Positions 56,954 through 63,803 of a DNA stretch of 64,000 nucleotides are shown here, piece after piece. Made by a program: the position numbers and the translations under genes. This DNA comes from Phyllobacterium chamaecytisi (GTDB lineage: Bacteria; Pseudomonadota; Alphaproteobacteria; Rhizobiales; Rhizobiaceae). A model generated the notes under the pieces. That model did not search any database and was not told the DNA's origin. It saw nothing but the letters and a program-made list of their open reading frames with translations. Numbering within the stretch: the stretch's first letter is position 1; every line of letters starts with the position of its first letter. The stretch is taken from NCBI RefSeq assembly GCF_020164455.1, contig NZ_JAIQWW010000015.1, forward strand, positions 62,001 to 126,000. Direction: 5' to 3'.

Positions 56954-58978
56954 ATGAAGCTGGCGGTTTTTGGAGAGGCAACTGTTAGTCTGGGCGGGCA
57001 ACTCGTCCCGCGCGTACCTGCGAATTTTCTTCGCATAATCGTCTATTTGCTTCTCGAGAGTCCCAATCATTCTGTTTCCCGCGGAAAGCTTTCTCAAGTT
57101 TTCTGGTCCGATACGGATCAGGCCCATGCTTCCATGAATTTGCGCCAGAGCCTGGCGCGCATCCGCAAATTTCAGGAACAGTACGGCCTCAACCTTGTTC
57201 AGGGCGACGCCACATATGTCTATCTTAACCTGTCGCAGGTGAGGGCTGACCTGCTCAGCATCGATCTCCTTGAATATCTGGAGTTTGCGCAGTTGGGTGA
57301 CATAGAATCTGTCCTTAGCCTTGCCGGTCTTTATTCAGGCGACCTGCTCGCACACAACGAACCGCAGAACTCCGATTTCGATGAATGGCTGGATGTCCAG
57401 CGCGTCAAGCTGCGTGATGATCTGATCACGACACTCTTGAGGATGGTCAACCAGCCGGTTGGGGTCAGCATCGATGAAAAACGCCAATGCGCCCGCAAGC
57501 TGATCGAGATCGATCCCTATCAGGAGGTCGGCTATCGCACTTTGATGCAAACGGCATCGCAACTAGGTCTGATAGCCAAGGTCGAACGCACATTCCGCGA
57601 ATGCGCCAAGAAGCTCCGTGACGACCTCGATGTCGATCCGGAAGAAGAAACGATCGAGCTCTACCAGAAACTGCTACCCAAGCTTTCACCAGCGACAACG
57701 CGAACCCTTATCCTGCCGCAGCCGACTGCTCCGCTCGTCGGTAATGGTGTGGAAATCCAGACCCCGCAATCGATCCTGGCGACGACCCAGATCGAGCAGA
57801 ACAAAAGGGCTGGCCTGCCGCGAGTCATGGTCCTTTATATGCCGCACAATGCAGCGGATCCGATGGAGCAGCTTGCAGCCTCGCTGGTAGACGATATCAC
57901 CATCGGGCTTTGCCGCCTGCGTACACTCTCGGTTGTCGCGCCCTATACCTCGAAGAGGGTCGTCTCCGAATCTCCTATTGACAGTTTCGAAGGGCTGAAT
58001 GCGCAATTCGGAGTCAACTATGCCGTCGACAGCAAGATCGTGCGGCGCGACGGTTTCTGTTTCCTGTCGGTGAAATTGGTGGATGTTGCTACGCAGGAAA
58101 TCGTCTGGGCCGAAAAGCAGAAGTTCGATTATGTCCTCCCCGAGCAGCAATATCGCCAGCTGTCGATCCGCATCATACTCTCCGTCGTTTCGGTCATCGA
58201 GAAATCTGAACTCGACCGCTACAACAAGCTTTACCAGGATCCGAATGCTTACTACTGGTATCTCATCGGCAAGAGGGAAATAGACAAGTTCGACCTTCCA
58301 AAATTGCATCAATCGCGCCAGGCGTTCAAGAATGCCCTGACGGCTTCGCCAGATTTCGTGCCCGCCCTGAGTGGTATCGCGCGCACGATGCAAAAGGAAT
58401 GGTTGATGCGTGCTCGAAGCGAGAAGGATATCCTGCTTGAGGGTGAGCAGATCGCCAAGCGTGCCGCACCAGCCGACCCGGATGATGAACGGCCTCTGCG
58501 CGAACTTGGCACCATCAGCATGTATCTTGGTAAATTCGATGACAGTCTCGAATATTTCGACCAAGGCGAGTCCATTAATCCGCAGCATGCCGATCTCCTT
58601 GCCGACTATGCTGATGCACTTAACCACTACGGCTATCTCGAGCTTTCATTTGAGAAGATTGAGCAGGCCATCGCTTTGAATCCGTTAGCCCCTGACTACT
58701 ATTATTGGGTAGGCGCGGGCACACTTCACGACCTCGATCGGTATTCTGAGGCAATCGACTTTATACAGCGCATGCAGAACCCGCGCGTTGCTGCGCGTCC
58801 TATGGCAGCCTGCTGGGCCATGCTTGGCGAAAAAGAGAAAGCGTTTGAATGCAGAGATCAAGCACTAGAGGACAATCCAAACTTTAGAATTGATGACTGG
58901 ATTAAGGGCATGTGCCTGAGGGTCCCGGAACAGCGTCAGAAATACGAAGACTCGCTCCGGGAAGCAGGTTTTCAATAA
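56954..58978 (+). CDS. SARP/BTAD-type transcriptional regulator with TolB-like and TPR domains
   Basis: A 674-residue cytoplasmic regulator. Residues about 1-90 form an OmpR/SARP-type winged helix (LESPNHSVSRGKLSQVFWSD; ASMNLRQSLARIRKF). A bacterial transcriptional activator domain follows (about 95-235; AGLYSGDLLAHNEPQNSDFD), then a TolB N-like/adenylate-cyclase-associated segment (about 283-430; VMVLYMPHNAADPMEQLAAS) and TPR helices (about 440-660). SARP proteins commonly activate adjacent specialised-metabolite genes. It ends 37 bp before the first precursor-like peptide, so it probably belongs to the RiPP operon and controls it. The ATG at 56954 follows GGCGGA. Confidence 0.85.
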   Translation: MKLAVFGEATVSLGGQLVPRVPANFLRIIVYLLLESPNHSVSRGKLSQVFWSDTDQAHASMNLRQSLARIRKFQEQYGLNLVQGDATYVYLNLSQVRADLLSIDLLEYLEFAQLGDIESVLSLAGLYSGDLLAHNEPQNSDFDEWLDVQRVKLRDDLITTLLRMVNQPVGVSIDEKRQCARKLIEIDPYQEVGYRTLMQTASQLGLIAKVERTFRECAKKLRDDLDVDPEEETIELYQKLLPKLSPATTRTLILPQPTAPLVGNGVEIQTPQSILATTQIEQNKRAGLPRVMVLYMPHNAADPMEQLAASLVDDITIGLCRLRTLSVVAPYTSKRVVSESPIDSFEGLNAQFGVNYAVDSKIVRRDGFCFLSVKLVDVATQEIVWAEKQKFDYVLPEQQYRQLSIRIILSVVSVIEKSELDRYNKLYQDPNAYYWYLIGKREIDKFDLPKLHQSRQAFKNALTASPDFVPALSGIARTMQKEWLMRARSEKDILLEGEQIAKRAAPADPDDERPLRELGTISMYLGKFDDSLEYFDQGESINPQHADLLADYADALNHYGYLELSFEKIEQAIALNPLAPDYYYWVGAGTLHDLDRYSEAIDFIQRMQNPRVAARPMAACWAMLGEKEKAFECRDQALEDNPNFRIDDWIKGMCLRVPEQRQKYEDSLREAGFQ

Positions 58979-59015
58979 TCAGCAACATTCGAACTTCAAG
59001 TAAAGGGACCATACT

Positions 59016-59258
59016 ATGGCGAAATATTTTATCCTCGGCGAAGCCGGGCAGGCTGAGCTTTGGCTGGTTGACGTGGAAAATGGAACAGTTGCGCCGGCGG
59101 CCGGGGCGGGCGACGCTGGTTTGATCAAGGTCATTGAGACCGCAAGACAGCAAGGATTAACGACCATAAAAGGTGTGGATGTTGCGATTGCAACCAATAA
59201 CAGATCCGATAGCGCAACGAAATCGCATATTGTTGATCCAACCCCAGTTAACAAGTAA
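59016..59258 (+). CDS. RiPP precursor-like peptide A (single core)
   Basis: An 80-residue peptide without cysteine. The N-terminus MAKYFILGEAGQAELWLVDV aligns with peptide B (aromatic-aromatic-Ile, then LWLVDxE and a Pro a few residues later), which I read as a shared leader. The C-terminal end contains RSDSATKSHIVDPTPVNK, related to the first core unit of peptide B (RSDATGRAHSSG). AAAGGGA lies seven bases before the ATG. It lies between the SARP-like regulator and peptide B. Role inferred from context; no family name is known to me. Confidence 0.65.
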   Translation: MAKYFILGEAGQAELWLVDVENGTVAPAAGAGDAGLIKVIETARQQGLTTIKGVDVAIATNNRSDSATKSHIVDPTPVNK

Positions 59259-59363
59259 GTTAAATTTGCAGAAAAAGGGGTCGTTTTCATACTTCTTCTT
59301 GATCTAAAATAGAATCGTCATACGTTCGCCATGTGGGCTCTCCTTCATAGAAAGGTTATTCGC

Positions 59364-60017
59364 ATGGCAACGTTTTACATCATGAATGATCCAGAAACGA
59401 ACACGCTTTGGCTCGTTGACTCTGAAACTCAAACGATCGAGCCTCTCGATCGTGATTTAATCGCCTCTTCCGGACTGGCTGGCAGTGAATTCATTGATTC
59501 GATTGCCAATCGACCCGGAAATATCTTTGCTGCCGATGCAAGCCGGAGTGACGCTACTGGTCGCGCTCATTCTAGCGGTATGGTAATGACGGCGGGCAGG
59601 CGGAATGATCCGTCGGACCGTGCGCATTTCTTTGGCCCTGCGTCGAAAGAAGCAGATATCGTCGTAACAGTGAACGCACGGGATGAAACATCTGATCGTG
59701 CTCACTCGAGCAGTCCGGTTGTGGCCACTGGGTATCGCAGCAATCCATCGGAGCGCGCGCATTCTGCCGGTCCGGTTGTGGCCACTGGGTATCGCAGCGA
59801 TCCATCGGAGCGTGCGCATTCTGCCGGTCCGGTTGTGGACAGCGTGTACCGCAGCAATCCGTCGGAGCGTGCGCATTCCGCCGGTCCGGTTGTGGACAGC
59901 GCGTATCGTAGCAATCCATCGGAGCGTGCGCATTCCGCTGGTCCGGTTGTGGCCAGTGGGTACCGCAGCAATCCGTCGGAACGGGCGCATTCCGCTGGGC
60001 CCGCGGCAATAAACTAA
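59364..60017 (+). CDS. Multi-core RiPP precursor peptide B with eight RAH units
   Basis: A 217-residue peptide without cysteine. A leader of about 60 residues (MATFYIMNDPETNTLWLVDS ...) precedes eight units with an RAH core. Units 1-3 are diverged (RSDATGRAHSSG; NDPSDRAHFFGP; DETSDRAHSSSP). Units 4-8 are near-identical 19-residue copies (last one 18) with the consensus YR-S-N/D-PSERAHSAGPVV plus three variable residues (ATG, DSV, DSA, ASG). The ATG at 59364 has AAGG eight bases upstream; the open frame from 59331 adds residues lacking the leader pattern. YcaO and TfuA follow, so the repeats are probable modification sites released by proteolysis. Confidence 0.8.
   Translation: MATFYIMNDPETNTLWLVDSETQTIEPLDRDLIASSGLAGSEFIDSIANRPGNIFAADASRSDATGRAHSSGMVMTAGRRNDPSDRAHFFGPASKEADIVVTVNARDETSDRAHSSSPVVATGYRSNPSERAHSAGPVVATGYRSDPSERAHSAGPVVDSVYRSNPSERAHSAGPVVDSAYRSNPSERAHSAGPVVASGYRSNPSERAHSAGPAAIN
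59733..60014 (+). repeat. Five tandem 57-bp coding repeats (last 54 bp)
   Basis: Units at 59733-59789, 59790-59846, 59847-59903, 59904-59960 and 59961-60014. They differ mainly at third codon positions (for example Ser TCT/TCC, Ala GCC/GCT, Pro CCA/CCG, Arg CGC/CGT/CGG) while the SERAHSAGP peptide is constant. Confidence 0.95.
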
Positions 60018-60093
60018 ACACAGTTGCAAGCGCGTTATCCAGCATTTGGATAGTTTGCAATAAATGCGTGCTTTGCGGCCTGATGGAGTGGCA

Positions 60094-61350
60094 ATGAAAC
60101 CATTGGCCGAGATTCCGGTTCTCGACCGGCTGGCGGCAGACGAAGCGAACCTTCGTTCTGCTTTCCGCCCGGGAGAATTGTCATCGACAAGACTGATCGA
60201 TGCGGACGAAACCGTTGGCCGGTTGCGGCCGCACTTTCCTCGTTTGGGCATCGTCCGGATGGCCGAGGTGACCGGCCTCGACCGGATCGGCATTCCCGTG
60301 TGGATGGCCGTGCGCCCCAACAGCCGGACATTGGCTGTCAGCCAGGGCAAAGGCATCAGCGCCGCCCATGCCCGCGCTTCCGCTGTGATGGAGGCCGCCG
60401 AAATCGCCATTGCCGAAGATATTCCACTCGCTTCTTTTGCCGCCAGTCGCCGCGAGCTGCGCGACGCCGGCCACGATGTATTTGACGGGCGCATGCTGCT
60501 GATGCGTGGCGCGGACGAGGCCGGAGCCGATGAGAACGATTATTGGCTCGAAGGCTTCGACCTTTTGAAACAAAAGCCGGTTTTTGTGCCGCGCGAACTC
60601 GTTTCGCTCGATTTCACCTCGGCACGGCAGTCCTGGCATTATTGCCAGTCAACCGATGGCCTTGCCTCGGGCAATTGCCTGTTGGAAGCGGTTATTCATG
60701 GATTGTGCGAGCGTGTCGAACGCGATGCGACTGAGTTATGGCGCTTTCAACGCGACGCCGGTGTGCAGGCGCATTGCGTCGATCCGGCGGTTTTCGGCGA
60801 TAGCGGCATTGACTGGCTGGCCGAGCGGATCGCTGCGGCAAACTTCGTCTTGCGGCTGTTCAACGTGACGTCGGATATCGGACTGCCCGTTTTCATGGCG
60901 ACGATCAGCCCGGCGACACAGCATGGCACTTATCTGCATTTCGATCTCGCCGCTGGTTACGGTTGCCATTTGTCGCCGTGCGTTGCAGCTATGCGGGCTA
61001 TAACCGAGGCAGCCCAGACACGAATCACCAATATTTCCGGTGCACGCGATGATTTCGACCCCTCCGAATATGCGCAGCGCCTTGCGCCGGATCTCGGCGT
61101 CTACATCCACGCCGAACCGGCCGACCATTGGCGGTTTGACGAGCCGGAACCTGCGGATCGAGCCAGCCTCGAAACTTATCTCGAACCCTTGCGCCGGCGC
61201 GGTATCGGCAGCGTCGTTGTCGTTCCAATGGGCGGCGAGGATTACGGGATGTCAGTCTGCCGTGTTTTGGTCAACGAGCTGGAAAGCCCGGCCGGTATCC
61301 GCAAGCATCGCTTTGGCGGGCGTGCGCTCAACGCCATGCTTCGGCAATAG
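60094..61350 (+). CDS. YcaO-domain protein (TfuA-associated RiPP cyclodehydratase/thioamide synthase-like)
   Basis: A 418-residue YcaO enzyme. YcaO proteins use ATP to activate a peptide-backbone amide oxygen, giving azolines, thioamides or related groups. ATP/Mg-binding signatures are visible: AVSQGKG with ASAVMEAAE (about 81-104), and EAVIHGLCERVERDA (about 198-212). TfuA-partnered YcaO proteins form a known branch linked to thioamidation and trifolitoxin-like products. There is no C-terminal Pro-rich PxPxP end (it ends ALNAMLRQ). The ATG at 60094 has GGAG six bases upstream; an ATG at 60064 has none. It lies 76 bp after peptide B and 9 bp before tfuA. Confidence 0.9.
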   Translation: MKPLAEIPVLDRLAADEANLRSAFRPGELSSTRLIDADETVGRLRPHFPRLGIVRMAEVTGLDRIGIPVWMAVRPNSRTLAVSQGKGISAAHARASAVMEAAEIAIAEDIPLASFAASRRELRDAGHDVFDGRMLLMRGADEAGADENDYWLEGFDLLKQKPVFVPRELVSLDFTSARQSWHYCQSTDGLASGNCLLEAVIHGLCERVERDATELWRFQRDAGVQAHCVDPAVFGDSGIDWLAERIAAANFVLRLFNVTSDIGLPVFMATISPATQHGTYLHFDLAAGYGCHLSPCVAAMRAITEAAQTRITNISGARDDFDPSEYAQRLAPDLGVYIHAEPADHWRFDEPEPADRASLETYLEPLRRRGIGSVVVVPMGGEDYGMSVCRVLVNELESPAGIRKHRFGGRALNAMLRQ

Positions 61351-61359
61351 GAGAGGGCG

Positions 61360-62100
61360 ATGAAGATCCTGTTTGCGGGCCCAAGCCTTTCTGGAACTGA
61401 ATTTGTACCTGTGCGAGGCGGTGAAGACCGCGTGCTGCCGGAATATGGGTTGACCTGCCGCGGCCCCGCCAAATGTGGTGATATCACCCATGCGGTAGAT
61501 CAGGGCTTCCGCGTCATCGCACTGGTCGACGGGCGGTTCGAAGATGTTGCCGCGGTCTGGCACAAGGAAATTCTCTACGCGCTGTCACGCGGAGCCACTG
61601 TTTACGGCGCGGCCAGCATGGGCGCCCTACGCGCCGCCGAGTGCCATCCGTTTGGCATGATCGGCATCGGCGAAGTGTTCGAGCGCTATGCCTTTGGCGG
61701 CCTGGAAGATGATGCCGCCGTCGCGCAGGTTCATGCGCCCGCCGACTTCGGCTATGTCGCCTTCAGCGAAGCCATGGTGACCATCGACGCAACGCTCGAT
61801 GCGGCGCTCGCCGCCGGAACAATCACCGCCGGGGAATACACTCTCGTTCGCGCGCGCGCCGATGCCGTATTTTTCAAAGAACGGACCTGGCGGCGTGTAT
61901 TCGAGGTTGTCTCGTCCGAGATTGACCGCGCGGCTGAACGATTGAAACCACATATCCGCAATATCAAGCGTGAAGACGCCTCGATGCTGCTCGACGTTCT
62001 TCTGGAGCGTAAAAGCGCTACCCCGGTCAGAGAGCTGCGGCCTGATTTCGTCGGATGGCAATTCAACGAAACCACGCAATGGAGCAAGCTTCGGGTTTGA
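61360..62100 (+). CDS. tfuA: TfuA-like protein
   Basis: A 246-residue protein with the TfuA core (about 40-165): HAVDQGFRVIALVDGRFEDV, LYALSRGATVYGAASMGALR and AAECHPFGMIGIGEVFERYA. TfuA proteins are encoded next to YcaO enzymes and are thought to help deliver sulfur or otherwise enable backbone thioamidation; a direct catalytic role is not settled. TAGGAGAGGG lies just before the ATG, nine bases after the YcaO stop, so the pair is co-translated. No E1-like, dehydrogenase, peptidase or transporter gene follows in the window. Confidence 0.92.
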   Translation: MKILFAGPSLSGTEFVPVRGGEDRVLPEYGLTCRGPAKCGDITHAVDQGFRVIALVDGRFEDVAAVWHKEILYALSRGATVYGAASMGALRAAECHPFGMIGIGEVFERYAFGGLEDDAAVAQVHAPADFGYVAFSEAMVTIDATLDAALAAGTITAGEYTLVRARADAVFFKERTWRRVFEVVSSEIDRAAERLKPHIRNIKREDASMLLDVLLERKSATPVRELRPDFVGWQFNETTQWSKLRV

Positions 62101-62303
62101 ACCTATTGATTATTTCGTCCTGATTGCGCCTAACCCCAATTAATTACCGGACTTCTTGAAAAAACACCCAAAAAAGGCATTTGAGTCACGCTTGCGTAAC
62201 GCTGTGAAACATAATCTCATCCCATGGTCGCAAGTTTAACGCATGAAAACAAAACAAAAAAGCATTCAAGCGTGTGGGAGCAAGCGGGCAGTCAGTGGGG
62301 GAC

Positions 62304-62357
62304 CTACGCCGGAATTCTAAATATTATATAAACAGTAAACTCAGAATTTCGGCGTAG
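62304..62357. repeat. 15-bp inverted repeat downstream of tfuA
   Basis: CTACGCCGGAATTCT (62304-62318) and AGAATTTCGGCGTAG (62343-62357) are inverted copies with one mismatch, separated by 24 AT-rich bases (AAATATTATATAAACAG...). Confidence 0.8.
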
Positions 62358-62425
62358 CACTGGTCAAGTTGGGGGTTTAGTTACAAAATAAAGTTCAGAA
62401 AACGACAGGTGAAAGCCACGCATTG

Positions 62426-62450
62426 CGCGCCCCCTCCAGGGCGCGTTTTT
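62426..62450 (+). terminator. Rho-independent terminator downstream of the RiPP operon
   Basis: CGCGCCC and GGGCGCG form a perfect 7-bp stem with a CCTCCA loop, followed by TTTTT and CTTTG. It ends plus-strand transcription before the convergent small gene at 62488. Confidence 0.85.
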
Positions 62451-62487
62451 CTTTGTTGGTACCTTGCTCAAAATTTCTAGCAGAGTG

Positions 62488-62751
62488 TTATTCTGCGCCC
62501 CCCGACCGTTCGGTGTCATCGTCGCTTTCGTCATCATCATCGTCGGCGGCAAGCCATTGATCGAGAATTGCGACGGACATCGGGCCGAGATTGGGAATCA
62601 GCGTCAGGTCAAGCTGTCGCGCCCACGCACGCTCGGGCTCCCAATCTGGCGGCATGTTCCATGGGGTTCCGCCAAACTCGATCCACAGCGCATTCACGAT
62701 GCGTGAATGCACTGTCTTTGAGGGGCAGAATGTCTGCAGGCGATTTCGCAT
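62488..62751 (-). CDS. Small HhH-like protein with acidic tail (unknown function)
   Basis: An 87-residue protein. The middle contains VNALWIEFGGTPWNMPPDW and LIPNLGPMSVAILDQWL; the latter has the LxGxG-type pattern of a helix-hairpin-helix DNA-binding motif. The C-terminus is a run of Asp/Glu (ADDDDDESDDDTE). The ATG at 62751 has AAGGG six bases upstream; the open frame extends to 62961 without protein-like sequence. Family unknown to me. Confidence 0.5.
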   Translation of the reverse strand: MRNRLQTFCPSKTVHSRIVNALWIEFGGTPWNMPPDWEPERAWARQLDLTLIPNLGPMSVAILDQWLAADDDDDESDDDTERSGGAE

Positions 62752-63427
62752 GAATACCCTTGGCAAATGTTGCGTGAGATTGCTTTTCCTGTTCGTTTGG
62801 CCTGGGGCAGGGCCGGCGCTACGCTCGGCAACTGCCTTCTGCCTTGGATCTGGATGCGCAACGGAGAAACTCTTTGCCACGCGTGGCCAGGAAAGTTCTG
62901 GCCGATGCCGGGAACTGGACGGTGAGCCCGGCAATCGCAGGGATAAAGGACGCCATCTCATGGAGAAGGCGGCCCGTTCCCATTGTGTTTTTTCTCCGCT
63001 GTTCGTTCAGCGGTTTTCTTCTATACGGCATAACTCGGGCCCCCCAACGACCCCATTCAATTCTCTATCTGCCTCGGTAGTCCAGGAAAACTCAAGGCAT
63101 TACTTCCAAGATCGTGGTTATATGCCATATAACCTGCGTTCCCCTTTTCTCACCAAGAAGTACCGATAGTTATAACGCAGTACAAATGCGGACACTAGGC
63201 AAAAATACCTTATTTGTATTTATAGTTCTTCTTTGTTTTCTAGTTTTTTCGATTCGCTTTTGACAAATAAGTTATAGTATATTGACTTTTCGTCAATAAT
63301 TAAAATTGATTAACAGTACTAGCAAAACCATAGTAATAATTATTATAGCTCCAGAAACGGAGCCTTCACGTTTGAAGCGTGCGATTAGTTTCACGATATT
63401 ACTTGTGGCGCTTGTGCGCCTGGCGCG
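62752..63427. other. Gene-poor stretch with AT-rich right half
   Basis: About 675 bp with only unconvincing short frames. A minus-strand frame at 62819-63031 (70 codons) has a G-rich stretch before its ATG but no recognisable similarity. From 63170 to 63340 the DNA is very AT-rich and contains the palindrome TATTGAC-TTTTC-GTCAATA (63280-63298). Confidence 0.4.
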
Positions 63428-63772
63428 TCAGACCTGGATATTTTTGAGCTTTATGAATGCCCAGATCGATTTATTCACGTCGATAACGGTGTCGATTGTC
63501 GCTTGAATTCGCTTCATCTCGGCATCGTCCAGAGCTTCGACTTTTCCGTATTTCAGATTGTCGTCCATGTCGACGATTCGCATCAGTTGGGTCGATGCAA
63601 TGCTGCCTGTCTCGTCAAAAGAATAAATAACAATGGTTGTATTCGTTGCGCAGGCGCTGCTCGCGCGTCATACGGTTGCAGCTCCCTTGTTGGTGTTGAG
63701 CAGGTGGGCAATAAGGTAGATGAACAAGCTTTCGGTGTTCGTCCACGTATAGTTAAGTTTGCCCACCAGCAT
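63428..63772 (-). pseudogene. Degraded conserved alphaproteobacterial hypothetical gene
   Basis: Pieces of one protein are spread over frames. 63772-63668 codes MLVGKLNYTWTNTESLFIYL and then LIAHLLNTNKGAATV before a stop. An overlapping frame gives MTREQRLRNEYNHCYLFF. A third frame (open from 63667 to the stop at 63428) carries YSFDETGSIASTQLMRIVD, DNLKYGKVEALDDAEMKRI and VNKSIWAFIKLKN. This order matches a conserved protein I recall from related genomes; here about one frameshift near 63620 and a loss near 63670 break it. The family has no function I can name. Confidence 0.55.
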
Positions 63773-63803
63773 CAAACGTCATTAATGCGAGACGTTTTCT
63801 GAC

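Larger units (their letters stand above)
62101..62487. other. Long non-coding tail after tfuA
   Basis: About 390 bp with no supported gene, but with the inverted repeat at 62304-62357 and the terminator at 62426-62450. The distance between tfuA and the terminator leaves room for a 3' UTR or small RNA. Confidence 0.5.

Noticed and set aside
59733-60014. 57-bp repeats considered as a CRISPR or VNTR outside genes
   Set aside because: There are no unique spacers and the frame is kept with synonymous drift; it is a coding repeat.
59457-60494. Long minus-strand frames with regular repeats opposite peptide B and the YcaO start
   Set aside because: The repeats are just the complement of the 57-bp coding repeats. 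Base changes are synonymous in the plus-strand frame but not in these frames, so the plus strand is the coding one.
62591-63169. 192-codon plus-strand frame after the RiPP region
   Set aside because: Odd composition, no family features, overlaps the better-supported minus-strand small gene, no ribosome site.
63428-63667. Reading this frame as a MazF/PemK-type toxin C-terminus
   Set aside because: The upstream pieces (TWTNTESLFIYLIAHLL, RLRNEYNHC) fit a different conserved protein, and no antitoxin gene is adjacent.
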